From NCBI GenBank assembly GCA_964384825.1, contig CAYLMM010000061.1, positions 1-14,362 of the forward strand: a DNA stretch of 14,362 bases. The letters are read 5' to 3'. Below are positions 1-9,439 of the stretch, in pieces (within the stretch, counting starts at the first letter, position 1; each line of letters opens with the position of its first letter). The DNA is from CAYLMM01 sp964384825 (GTDB taxonomy: Bacteria; Krumholzibacteriota; Krumholzibacteriia; LZORAL124-64-63). Both the position numbers and the translations under genes were made by a program. The notes beneath the pieces are model-generated. The model was not told the DNA's origin. It ran no database searches and saw only the letters and a program-made list of their open reading frames with translations.

Positions 1-2
1 TG

Positions 3-1280
<1,278 letters not shown>

Positions 1281-1291
1281 GCCTTCCCCGC

Positions 1292-1320
1292 TGGCTCCGA
1301 CCGGGAGGATCACGTATAAT
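1292..1320 (+). promoter_or_regulatory. Candidate sigma-70-type promoter for the PorV-like gene
   Basis: A perfect TATAAT -10 element (1315-1320) stands out in GC-rich DNA between the regulator stop (1280) and the barrel-protein start (1385). The -35 position, with a 17-bp spacer, holds TGGCTC (1292-1297), a 3/6 match to TTGACA. Transcription would begin near 1327 and leave a leader of about 58 nt. The -10 is strong and the -35 weak, so this is a plausible but unproven promoter. Confidence 0.5.
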
Positions 1321-1371
1321 GGAAAAAGCGGAACCGGCCCGTGTCCGACGCCCGAACAACCCCTGGAATGT

Positions 1372-1376
1372 GAGGA
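1372..1376 (+). promoter_or_regulatory. Ribosome binding site choosing the ATG at 1385
   Basis: GAGGA at 1372-1376 lies 8 nt before ATG 1385 and supports that start. Two longer in-frame ATGs exist. The one at 1277 overlaps the upstream stop. The one at 1319 sits inside the TATAAT box, although GGGAGG at 1303-1308 lies 10 nt before it. Only the 1385 start places a normal signal peptide at the N-terminus. Confidence 0.7.
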
Positions 1377-1384
1377 TCGCTTCC

Positions 1385-2497
1385 ATGACGAGACCCCGTT
1401 CCCGTTGCCGCCTTCCTGCGGCCGCCGCCCGCGCGGCCACGATCGTCTGCGCGCTTCTGGGCCTGTCGCTGACGGCTCCGGACGCGATGGCGGCGAAATA
1501 CGCCGGCGCCTTCATGGACGACGGCGGCGGCGCCCGCGCCCTGGGCATGGGCGGCGCCTTCGTCGCGGTGGCCTCCGATCCTTCGGCCGCCTACTGGAAT
1601 CCGGCCGGCCTTTCGGGCATCGGTTCGCGCCAGCTGATGCTGATGCATTCCGAACGCTTCGGCGACCTGATCGACCGCGACTTCGCGGCCTACGTGCAGC
1701 CGGTCGACTGGAATCTGCTCGGCGGGACGGAATCCGGTTTCGGCGTCTCGGTGATCCGGCTGGGCATCGACGACATCCCGTTCACCGATCATCTCTACGA
1801 GCAGCTCGACCGCGACGGCGACGGCCAGGTATCGGACGAGGAATTGCTCGGCATCGACGAGTTCGACGGTCCCACGCCCAGCATCTTCGATCTGCAGGAT
1901 CAGATCCGGTACAAGAGCGATTCGGAGTTCGCGCTGTTTCTCAGCTACGCGGAACGGAAGGGCGACTGGCGGCTGGGCGGATCGTTGAAGCTGATCCGGC
2001 AGAGCATCGGCGACTACAACAGCATCGGCGTGGGCTTCGACTTCGCGCTGCTGCGGCCGCGGCTGTGGCGGGGGCTGGACTTCGGCGTGAAGTTCCAGGA
2101 CATCACCACCACCTATCTCTCCTGGAACACCGCCGACGGCACCAACGAGACCATCTACCCGGTGATCACGCCGGGCTTCGCCTACCGGGCGCCGATCCCG
2201 TCCTGGGACGCCTCGGTGACCGTGGCCACCAGCCTCGAGAACCGTTTCGACGACCGCCGCGGTGCCGATCAGTTCTGGGGCGGCTCCTACAGCGCGAACC
2301 TGAAGCTCGGGGTCGAGGTCGGGTTCCGCGAACGCGTCTTCTTGCGCAGCGGCTTCGACAGCGGATTCGAGGGGGAGAACCTCACCGCCGGCGCCGGGTT
2401 CCGGCTCGACTGGCTGGTCGTGGACTACGCCTACGCCGGCGACATCCTGGATATCGACCAGGACACGCATCGGGTCTCGATCACCGCCGCCTTCTAG
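1385..2497 (+). CDS. PorV/PorQ-family outer-membrane beta-barrel protein with EF-hand-like loop
   Basis: A 370-residue exported protein. The N-terminus has a basic region, a hydrophobic core (ATIVCALLGLSLTA) and a likely signal peptidase I site after AMA (AMA|AKY). The start of the mature protein, with ALGMGGAFVAVASDPSAAYW and then NPAGL, is the hallmark of the PorV/PorQ (UPF0164-like) barrel family. The rest alternates short beta-strand-like segments and ends in a phenylalanine (VSITAAF), as expected for barrel insertion. Known PorV proteins work with type IX secretion, but many relatives have no assigned job and no other type IX component is visible here, so the role is open. Residues 142-153 form a canonical EF-hand loop (DRDGDGQVSDEE), which is unusual for the family. 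The gene is convergent with the lytic transglycosylase gene, with 6 bp between the two stops. Confidence 0.85.
   Translation: MTRPRSRCRLPAAAARAATIVCALLGLSLTAPDAMAAKYAGAFMDDGGGARALGMGGAFVAVASDPSAAYWNPAGLSGIGSRQLMLMHSERFGDLIDRDFAAYVQPVDWNLLGGTESGFGVSVIRLGIDDIPFTDHLYEQLDRDGDGQVSDEELLGIDEFDGPTPSIFDLQDQIRYKSDSEFALFLSYAERKGDWRLGGSLKLIRQSIGDYNSIGVGFDFALLRPRLWRGLDFGVKFQDITTTYLSWNTADGTNETIYPVITPGFAYRAPIPSWDASVTVATSLENRFDDRRGADQFWGGSYSANLKLGVEVGFRERVFLRSGFDSGFEGENLTAGAGFRLDWLVVDYAYAGDILDIDQDTHRVSITAAF
1808..1843 (+). other. EF-hand-type calcium-binding loop inside the PorV-like protein
   Basis: The twelve codons read DRDGDGQVSDEE. Asp at loop positions 1, 3 and 5, Gly at 6, a hydrophobic residue at 8, Ser at 9 and Glu at 12 all match the canonical EF-hand calcium ligand pattern. 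It lies in a polar stretch between predicted barrel strands, probably an extra-membrane loop. The match is seen in the sequence; calcium binding is inferred. Confidence 0.65.
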
Positions 2498-2503
2498 CGC
2501 CGG

Positions 2504-4285
2504 TCATCTGCCCGGGCGGTAGGCGTAGAGACGCTGCCCCGGTTTGATGAAGCTCGTGCCGTGGATGTTGTTGACCCGCCGCAGATGATTCAGAGTCACG
2601 CCCAGCTTGTGGGCGATGCCCCCCAGGGTGTCGCCCTTTTTCACGCGGTAGCTCACCCGGTCGTAGCCCGAGGGCGGGACGTAGTATCCCTTCTCGGCGA
2701 TGCGCTTCTGCGATCTGTCGGCCAACTCGGCGGGCATCGGGATCAGCAGCTTGTCGCCCGGCCGGATCAGCGAGACGTTGCGGATGTCGTTCAGCCGCGT
2801 CAGGTCCTCGACCGAGGTCCCGTAGGAATGCGCGATGCCGCCGAGGGTTTCGCCCGGCGAGACGACGTGCCGTCGCCAGGTCAGGCGCTCGGAGAACGGG
2901 ATCGAACGCAGCTTGCGCTGCGCCTGCCGGCCTTTCCCCTCGGGAACGCGCACCGGATAGTCGTCGCGGCGCCCGGGCGGGGTGGCCCCGCGCAGCAGGG
3001 CGGGATTGAGACGGGCCAGGGTCCTGGAATCGGTGCCGGCGCAGTCGGCGATCAGGTTCAGATCGGTGGCGTCGGTCACCTGGATGACGTCGTAGGCCAG
3101 GGGCTCGCGATGATTCTCGACGAAACCGAAGGCGGCGGGATCGGCGCCGATGCGCGCCGCGGCGATGAACTTCGGGATGTGGTTGCGGGTCTGCCAGGGC
3201 AGGTGCATGGTCCAGAAGTCGTCTTTGCCGGCGAGCTTGATCGCCCGGTCCACGCGGCCCTCGCCGGCGTTGTAGGCGGCCAGCACCAGGGCCCAGTCGT
3301 CGAACTGGGCGTAGAGTTGGCTGAGGTAGACGGTCGCCGCCTCGGTGGCCATCGCCAGATCGCGGCGCTCGTCGACCCACCAGTCGCAGCGCAGCCGGAA
3401 ATGGCGGGCGGTGCCGGGCATGAACTGCCAGGGTCCGACCGCGCCCACGTTGGATCGGGCGCGCGAGGAGAGGCCGCTCTCGATCATGGCCAGATAGATC
3501 AGTTCGCGGGGCAGGCCGGCTTCGTCGAGCAGGGGATAGATGATCGATTCGACCTCGGACTTGCGATCGAGCCAGGTCTGCATCTGGCGCCGTCCGTTGC
3601 CGATGTAATAATCGATCCAGCCCGAAACCCGGTCGTTCTCGACCGCCAGCAGATCGGCTTCGATGGCGCGGCGGGCGGGCAGGGAAACCGGCACCAGCGA
3701 ATCGGGGAACGAGAGACCGCGGATGTCGGCGAAGGCCCGGTCGAGCAGCGAATCGGCGCCGGCCGGTCCCTGGCGCATCGCGTTCTGCTCGGCCAGGACT
3801 CCGGCCAGCAGCGACGAGCGCCGCCGCAGCGAGGCGAGGAAATCCGCCGCCAGGCTGTCGCCGTGGGCAGGATCGAAGGCACGGGTCTCGCCATCGAGCA
3901 GGAAAAGCGTGTCGCGAGCCGGTTCCAGCCGGCCTTCGGCCATCAGATGCAGGCAGGAGCGGTAGACATCGTCGAGATGGGCCAGTTCGGGCCGGTCCTC
4001 GAGGAAGGCGCGCAGGGCGGTTTCGGGTTCCTCGACCGGAGCCTTCGCGGCCGGGGCCTCAGTTTCGAGCGAAGCTCCGGAGCCGGGATCCAGGGCCGTC
4101 GAGTCGAGTGCGGCGGTCGCGGCGGCGGGAGTCGCGGCGATCGCCATGGCGCCGTCGGCCGCGGAACCGCGATCCAGCAGGGCGCAGCCGGCGGTCGAAA
4201 CGAGCAGCGCGAACAGCGCGCAGCCGGCGATTCGACGGCATGACGCCGAACGCGGCGTGATCTGATTCGAAGGGCGGGTCGGCAT
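2504..4285 (-). CDS. MltD-like membrane-bound lytic murein transglycosylase, SLT + two LysM domains
   Basis: A 593-residue lipoprotein that would cleave peptidoglycan glycan strands and leave 1,6-anhydro-muropeptides. The start has a type II signal sequence, with the candidate lipid-bearing Cys34 in VSTAGC (Thr at -3 is not ideal). The SLT domain carries AMIESGL with catalytic Glu269, then AVGPWQFMPGTAR and LVLAAYNAGEGRV, the standard family-1 motifs. Two LysM peptidoglycan-binding repeats follow, near residues 471-518 (SPGETLGGIAHSYG) and 544-593 (KKGDTLGGIAHKLG). The Ala/Pro/Glu-rich region at about residues 35-110 looks like a flexible tether. Length and domain order fit MltD, except for a longer N-terminal part. 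The start at 4285 is chosen for its AGGAGA box and signal peptide over the longer frame from 4351. The gene is divergent from the diguanylate cyclase gene. Confidence 0.93.
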   Translation of the reverse strand: MPTRPSNQITPRSASCRRIAGCALFALLVSTAGCALLDRGSAADGAMAIAATPAAATAALDSTALDPGSGASLETEAPAAKAPVEEPETALRAFLEDRPELAHLDDVYRSCLHLMAEGRLEPARDTLFLLDGETRAFDPAHGDSLAADFLASLRRRSSLLAGVLAEQNAMRQGPAGADSLLDRAFADIRGLSFPDSLVPVSLPARRAIEADLLAVENDRVSGWIDYYIGNGRRQMQTWLDRKSEVESIIYPLLDEAGLPRELIYLAMIESGLSSRARSNVGAVGPWQFMPGTARHFRLRCDWWVDERRDLAMATEAATVYLSQLYAQFDDWALVLAAYNAGEGRVDRAIKLAGKDDFWTMHLPWQTRNHIPKFIAAARIGADPAAFGFVENHREPLAYDVIQVTDATDLNLIADCAGTDSRTLARLNPALLRGATPPGRRDDYPVRVPEGKGRQAQRKLRSIPFSERLTWRRHVVSPGETLGGIAHSYGTSVEDLTRLNDIRNVSLIRPGDKLLIPMPAELADRSQKRIAEKGYYVPPSGYDRVSYRVKKGDTLGGIAHKLGVTLNHLRRVNNIHGTSFIKPGQRLYAYRPGR

Positions 4286-4294
4286 GATTTCATG

Positions 4295-4300
4295 TCTCCT
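4295..4300 (-). promoter_or_regulatory. Ribosome binding site of the MltD-like gene
   Basis: On the minus strand AGGAGA (4300 down to 4295) lies 9 nt before the ATG whose A is at 4285. This decides the start: the in-frame ATG at 4351 has no such box and would put an unneeded 22-residue polar extension before the lipoprotein signal. Another ATG at 4293 is out of frame. Confidence 0.8.
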
Positions 4301-4328
4301 GTCGTTTTCGTCGGCCCTGGAATGTGTT

Positions 4329-4358
4329 TTTATTGCAACTAAAATAACCATGTGTCAT
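4329..4358 (-). promoter_or_regulatory. Candidate promoter for the MltD-like gene
   Basis: Read on the minus strand, ATGACA (4358-4353; 5/6 match to TTGACA) is followed after 18 bp by AATAAA (4334-4329; 4/6 match to TATAAT). Transcription would begin near 4322, leaving a leader of about 37 nt. AT-rich DNA makes chance matches likelier, so confidence is low. Both elements coincide with those of the opposite-facing candidate promoter. Confidence 0.35.
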
Positions 4359-4361
4359 AAT
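4333..4361 (+). promoter_or_regulatory. Candidate extended -10 promoter for the diguanylate cyclase gene
   Basis: TTGCAA (4333-4338; 4/6 match) is followed by a 17-bp spacer and CATAAT (4356-4361; 5/6 match). TGT at 4353-4355 forms an extended -10 (TGn) motif. Transcription would start near 4368. This argues against the TTG at 4361 as the translation start, because it would lie upstream of the transcript. The match quality and the AT-rich setting make this a good candidate. Confidence 0.55.
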
Positions 4362-4441
4362 TGACATTCCGGAACCGGAAGGCGAGACAGGCAATATACA
4401 TTCCTGGTCTGGGCGGGGGAAGCGCTCATTCTTCAGAACGG

Positions 4442-5884
4442 ATGGTCAGCGTGCGGAATCTGCTGCAACAATTGCTGTTGACGGCTGATATCGGGCCCGT
4501 GTTGCGGCGTGCCGCCCGTTCGGCGCTCGCCGATGGTTCCCAGCAAAGAATGCGCCAGGTCGGACGGACGATCATCGGCGAGCTGATTCGCCGCGGCGAT
4601 CTGTCCCGGGTCCTGGCCAGCGGCGATGGCGGGCGTCATCGATCCCTTTTCGTGCTGAAAGGGAGCGAAGACATGCTCGATCTCTCGGTTTTCCTGGAGG
4701 TGGCCCCGGAATCGGCGCCGGAACGGTCCGAATCCAAGTCGGAATCTCCACCCGAAGAGCAGCGGGGGGGCGAGCCCGATCCGCTGGCCAGCTACGACCT
4801 CGTGGCGCATGAAAAGCTGCTGAGCGCCATGGAATCGGCGCAGAAGCTCCAGATCGATCACCCGGGCAACGGAGGCGTGGCGGGGATCCTCGATTCGGTC
4901 CTGGGGATGGTGGGGCCCTTCCTCGGCGAGGCGACCCTGTATCTCGAACTCCATACCAGTCCCGATCCTCTGGAGGATCAGCAACGGATCTTCGAGGCGC
5001 AATCCCGCGGGCGTCCCTTCTGGGCGTCGAGCCGGGTCCAGGGAGAGGCGATCTGGATCACCGACTGGAGCGAACTGCCCGACTATCTGAAAAAGCGGAC
5101 GATTCCACGGGCAGAAGTCACGCCGGCCGATACGCGCCGGCCTTTCGCCTGCGGCGCCGTGGTGCCGCTGTTCTCGCCCGCAGACGAGGATGAGGCCGAT
5201 GCGGGCCGGGGCGCCGAGGTCGGATTGCTGTATCTGCTCTCGCCGCGGGAAGTCGGGCGCGACCAGCTGATGCGTCTGGGATTCCGGCTTTCCCGCTTCG
5301 TCCTCCATTGTTGGCGCCAGCGCAGGATGATGAGCCATCTGGTTCACACCGACAACCTGACCGGCGTCCGCAACCGGGCCTTCTTCGACGAGCAGTTCAG
5401 CCTCGAGATCGAACGCGCCCGGCGCAACGAATCGCCTCTGGTGCTGCTTCTGGGCGATATCGATCATTTCAAGCTGGTGAACGACCGCTATGGACATCAG
5501 GTGGGGGACCGGGTCCTGCAGACGGTGGCCCGCGAGATGCTCCACGGCCTGCGTCGGATCGATATGGTCTGCAGGGTCGGCGGCGAGGAATTCGCGCTGG
5601 TGCTGCCCGAGACCGGGCTGGAAGCGGCCATGGAGGTCATCAACCGGATCCAGGTCCGCATCGGGAACCTGCGGCTGAGCGATCCCAGTTCTCCCGAACC
5701 CATCCGGGTGACGATATCCTTCGGTGGAGTGCCGTTTCCCGAGGGCGGAACCGAACCCGCGGAGCTGTACAGGCACGCCGACCAGATGCTCTACCTCTCC
5801 AAGGAACGCGGCAGGAACCGGTGCCATTTCTGGAATCCCGAAGGCGAGCCGCTGCTGACGTTGCCCGGCTACCATTCTTCCTGA
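4442..5884 (+). CDS. Diguanylate cyclase with GAF-like sensor domain (GGDEF family)
   Basis: A predicted soluble cytoplasmic enzyme of 480 residues joining two GTP into cyclic di-GMP. From about residue 304 it has a complete GGDEF domain: DNLTGVRNRAFF, GDIDHFKLVNDRYGHQVGD (metal and nucleotide binding), active site GGEEF at 380-384, and the C-terminal ADQMLYLSKERGRNR. The inhibitory I-site RRID (371-374) sits five residues before GGEEF, as in PleD, so product inhibition is expected. Residues about 124-285 look like a GAF sensor domain. The first 90 residues are helical and unrecognised, and an acidic Pro/Ser/Glu linker follows. No membrane segments are seen. The frame is open from TTG 4361, but that codon overlaps the promoter -10, so ATG 4442 is preferred; its ribosome binding site is weak, so the start is uncertain. 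comEC follows after 26 bp. Confidence 0.92.
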   Translation: MVSVRNLLQQLLLTADIGPVLRRAARSALADGSQQRMRQVGRTIIGELIRRGDLSRVLASGDGGRHRSLFVLKGSEDMLDLSVFLEVAPESAPERSESKSESPPEEQRGGEPDPLASYDLVAHEKLLSAMESAQKLQIDHPGNGGVAGILDSVLGMVGPFLGEATLYLELHTSPDPLEDQQRIFEAQSRGRPFWASSRVQGEAIWITDWSELPDYLKKRTIPRAEVTPADTRRPFACGAVVPLFSPADEDEADAGRGAEVGLLYLLSPREVGRDQLMRLGFRLSRFVLHCWRQRRMMSHLVHTDNLTGVRNRAFFDEQFSLEIERARRNESPLVLLLGDIDHFKLVNDRYGHQVGDRVLQTVAREMLHGLRRIDMVCRVGGEEFALVLPETGLEAAMEVINRIQVRIGNLRLSDPSSPEPIRVTISFGGVPFPEGGTEPAELYRHADQMLYLSKERGRNRCHFWNPEGEPLLTLPGYHSS

Positions 5885-5910
5885 AGCTGTTCTCGCAAGT
5901 CTCTTCATCT

Positions 5911-8441
5911 GTGATATTTGAGAAGTCGGCGAAATGCTGGCCCGCGGTGTGGGCTCTCTGCTGGCTGCTCGGAACGACCGCCGGCGGGCATTTCGGTCCG
6001 ATCGGCCACGCTCCCTGGAGCGGCGACCGCTCGGCGCGGAACTGGCAAAGCGGCTGCACCCGGGTCGCGGCCCTGCTGCCCGCCCTGCTGGCACGCGGCG
6101 CGGGCGCGGGAACATCGCTGCTGGTCTGGGGAGCATCCCTGGGGGCGGCCTGGGAGGCCGGGGCCGCGGGCGCAGCGGCCGTCGCCTCGATTCCCCGGGT
6201 CGTCGTCGACGATCCCTGGGGCCCTTCGCGACGCCCGCGGTGGCAGGCGCCGCTGGCGGTGCGGATCACCTCGTGGCCCCGGATCAAATCGGGCCGTTGG
6301 TCGGCGTCGGCGGTCGTGGCGACCGTCGGTTCGGGAACGGTCTGCGACGGGATCGGTGGGCCCAGGCGCGGGGACGGGTTGATGCTGCGCGGCAAGGGAC
6401 CTCCGCCTTCGCTCTGGCAGATCGTCGCCGGGCCTGTGGACGGCGAGCCCCCGTCGCCGGTCGCGGTGCCCGACGGTTTCTCCATGGCCCGCTTCACCGC
6501 GGGGAGGGGGTTGAAGTGGATCGCCCGGATGTCGGACGCGCATCCGGCTGCGCCATCGGACCCGCCGGCCTGGGTCGGTATCCGCGTGCTCGGGCCGATC
6601 CGCGCCGCCGCCGTGGCCGCCATGGACCGCGCGATGCCGCGCCGCGAGGCCCTGCTGCTGCGCTCGGTGCTGCTCGGCGACAGGGATCACGCCCTGGCCG
6701 AGCAGAAGGGGGCCTTCGCACAGCTGGGGCTCGCGCACCTGTTCGCGGTCTCGGGGCTGCACGTCGGCATCCTGGCCGCTGTCGTGCTGGCGGGGATGCG
6801 GCCCATGTTCAGGGGACCGGGATCGCGCCTGCTGGGACCGGCGGCGGTATTGCCCCTCTACGTGGTGCTGACCGGGATGGCGGGGTCGACGCTGCGGGCG
6901 GCCGGATTGTTCCTGATGGTCGCGGCCGGTCCGGTCGTCGGCCGTCGGGGCGACGGGTTGCGCACCCTGGGCATCCTGTTCTGGCTCGCGGTCCAGTGGC
7001 AGCCTTTCGCGGTGGCCGATACCGGTCTGCGCCTGTCGTATCTCGCGGCCGCGGGGATCGTGCTGAGCCAGCGCCTGATCGGTCCGGTGCTGCGCGAACG
7101 GAAGACGGCGGTGCGCTGGGCCGCATCGGGTTTGATGGTCAGCTGCGGCGCCGCCTGGTTCACGATGCCCGAGACCGCGGCTTCCTTCGGATGGTGGCAT
7201 CCGCTGTCGCCGCTGCTGAACCTGGCNNNNNNNNNNAAAGCGGCAACGACTGGAGTATTGCTCAGGCCGACCCTGAAGCGACCGCCGCCGAAATCGAACG
7301 TCTGGCCGGCGTGCCGGTCTTCACCCTGGCGATCTGGCTGGCGGTGCCGGGTCTGCTGCTGGCCGGGGCGCCCTTGCTCGGCTGGGCGGGGGAGAGCCTG
7401 TTGGCCTGGTCGTGGCTCCTGCTGCGCGGGTTGGAGGCCGGGGCTTCCGCCGGGGCGGCGCACGGCCCGCCGCCGCTCGGACTGACCGGATGGGGCCCGC
7501 TGCGGTTGGCGGCGTTCCTGGGATTCTCGGTGCTGCTGATCTTCGGACTGTATCGGGCGGGCGCCCGGCGGCGCGGGGGATGGCCGCTGGCGGCGGCGGC
7601 CGTCGTCGGCATCCTGGCCCTGCTGCCGCTCGGACGCCGGACCGGAAACGGGGGGATGGACGTCGTCCAGTTCGCCGTGGGCCAGGGAGACGCCGCGATC
7701 TTCCGGTTTCCCGACCGGTCCCTTGTGGCGGTGGACGCCGGCGATCGCTGGCGCGGGGGCGGGTCGCCATGGGCGCGTTCGGTGGCGCCCTGGTTGCGGC
7801 GCGAGGGCTGCGGCCGCTTCTGCGCGGTGGTGCTGACCCACGGCCACGCCGATCACACCGGCGGTGCGGCGGATCTGGCCCGTGGCGCCGCGGTTGGAAA
7901 ATGGTGGATCGGCGGCCGGGCCGAGGCTCCGCCGGATGTTCCGTCGTCCGATGTCGGGCGGGCCGTTCGCGGCGACATCGTCCACCGGGCGGGCGGATGG
8001 TCGCTGGTCTGCCTTTATCCGCCGCCGGGGATGCCGCCGCCCGACAACGAGAACGACGCCTCGATCGTGCTGGCGCTGCGCCGCGGGGAGAGGACTGTCG
8101 GGCTGTGGACCGGCGACCTCGAAATCGAAGGCGAATCGGTGCTCGCGGAAACCGTCGATCTGGAGGCCCTGGCGCCCCTGCCGGTGCTGAAGGCGGGCCA
8201 TCACGGCAGCCGGACCTCCTCCGCGCCGGAGTTTCTGCGGGCCCTGGAGCCGGAAATGATCATGGTTTCCTGCGGCCTCGAGAACCGGCACGATCATCCG
8301 AGCCACGGACCGTTCGTGACCGGCGGGGATACCCTGAACGTCCTGCGGACGGATTTGCGGGGAACCATCCTTCTGCACTGGGACGCGGGCGGTACAATGA
8401 GGATGCGTACTGTGCGGAATGCTCGGTGGTGGGCGCCTTGA
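5911..8441 (+). CDS. comEC: ComEC/Rec2-family DNA internalization channel, interrupted by assembly gap
   Basis: ComEC carries incoming single-stranded DNA across the inner membrane during natural transformation. Three parts are visible: an N-terminal DUF4131-like region opening with a membrane segment (VWALCWLLGTTAGG); the Competence membrane domain with the signature LFAVSGLHVG (6739-6768) and many hydrophobic helices; and a C-terminal metallo-beta-lactamase-like domain with HGHADH (7839-7856) and AGHHGSRTSS. Ten Ns (7227-7236) split the gene, and the reading frame differs on the two sides, so it cannot be translated as one frame as given. The mismatch is probably an assembly fault, since dropping 7227-7306 restores one frame of 817 codons. 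There is no clear start: GTG 5911 is a guess, GTG 5947 is possible, and neither has a good ribosome binding site. A role in competence is inferred from the family; no other competence gene is in the window. Confidence 0.9.
7227..7236. other. Assembly gap (10 Ns)
   Basis: Ten undetermined bases inside comEC mark a scaffold join. A round 10 is typically a placeholder rather than a measured length, so the real distance between flanks is unknown and may be negative (overlapping contig ends). Confidence 0.98.
7237..7306. other. Suspected spurious contig-end sequence after the gap
   Basis: The left flank ends in codons for PLLNLA. Past the gap, ComEC-like sequence resumes at LAGVPVFTLAIWL (from 7302). 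In the family, the equivalent of LLNLA runs straight into that hydrophobic helix, so the 65 bases at 7237-7301 (about 60% GC by hand count; possible reading DWSIAQADPEATAAEIER) have no place. The word CTGGC occurs at both 7222-7226 and 7302-7306. Overlapping these copies removes the Ns and the extra bases and restores a single frame. A real insertion remains possible. Confidence 0.6.
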
Positions 8442-8466
8442 CACTGCCTGGACCGGATCGTACCAT
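8438..8466 (+). promoter_or_regulatory. Strong sigma-70-type promoter for the purine operon
   Basis: A perfect TTGACA -35 (8438-8443), a 17-bp spacer and TACCAT (8461-8466; 4/6 match to TATAAT) precede purC. Transcription would begin near 8473, with a leader of about 60 nt. The -35 contains the comEC stop codon (TGA 8439-8441). A small 6-bp stem-loop (8465-8480) overlaps the expected start site. No operator or riboswitch is recognised in the leader. Confidence 0.7.
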
Positions 8467-8533
8467 GCCGCCGTCGGCGTCATCCCCGCCGATCGTTTCT
8501 TGCCGTGAATGCCTTCAATGACCTGGGAGAGCC

Positions 8534-9417
<884 letters not shown>

Positions 9418-9439
<22 letters not shown>

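Noticed and set aside
2498..2518. Imperfect hairpin (CGCCGG with CCGG-G-CG, one bulge) across the convergent stops of the barrel-protein and transglycosylase genes, as a possible shared terminator.
   Set aside because: It has no T-tract on either strand and a short bulged stem. In DNA this GC-rich such stems are common.
2561..4243. A 560-codon open frame on the + strand opposite the MltD-like gene.
   Set aside because: It has low-complexity Gly/Arg/Gln/Val composition and no domain, and lies entirely antisense to a gene with clear motifs. Long antisense frames are expected at this GC content.
4334..4350. A sigma-54-like element on the minus strand (TGG at 4350-4348, TTGCA at 4338-4334) upstream of the MltD-like gene, tempting because a sigma-54 activator is in the window.
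   Set aside because: GG and GC are separated by 11 bases, whereas sigma-54 promoters need exactly 10, and the bases after TGG (TTAT) do not match the CACG consensus. AT-rich chance similarity is more likely.
7237..7306. A small mobile element or intein-like insertion in comEC at the gap.
   Set aside because: Only about 70 bases are visible, with no inverted repeats, target duplication beyond a 5-base word, or mobile-element coding sequence. A contig-end artefact explains it more simply.
8393..8398. TACAAT near the end of comEC as a -10 element for the purine operon.
   Set aside because: There is no acceptable -35 at 16-18 bp, it lies inside the comEC coding sequence, and a far better promoter lies 45 bp downstream.
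8473..8533. A purine or other riboswitch in the purC leader.
   Set aside because: The leader is only about 60 nt and shows one short stem-loop. The three-stem junction and conserved core of purine riboswitches are not visible.
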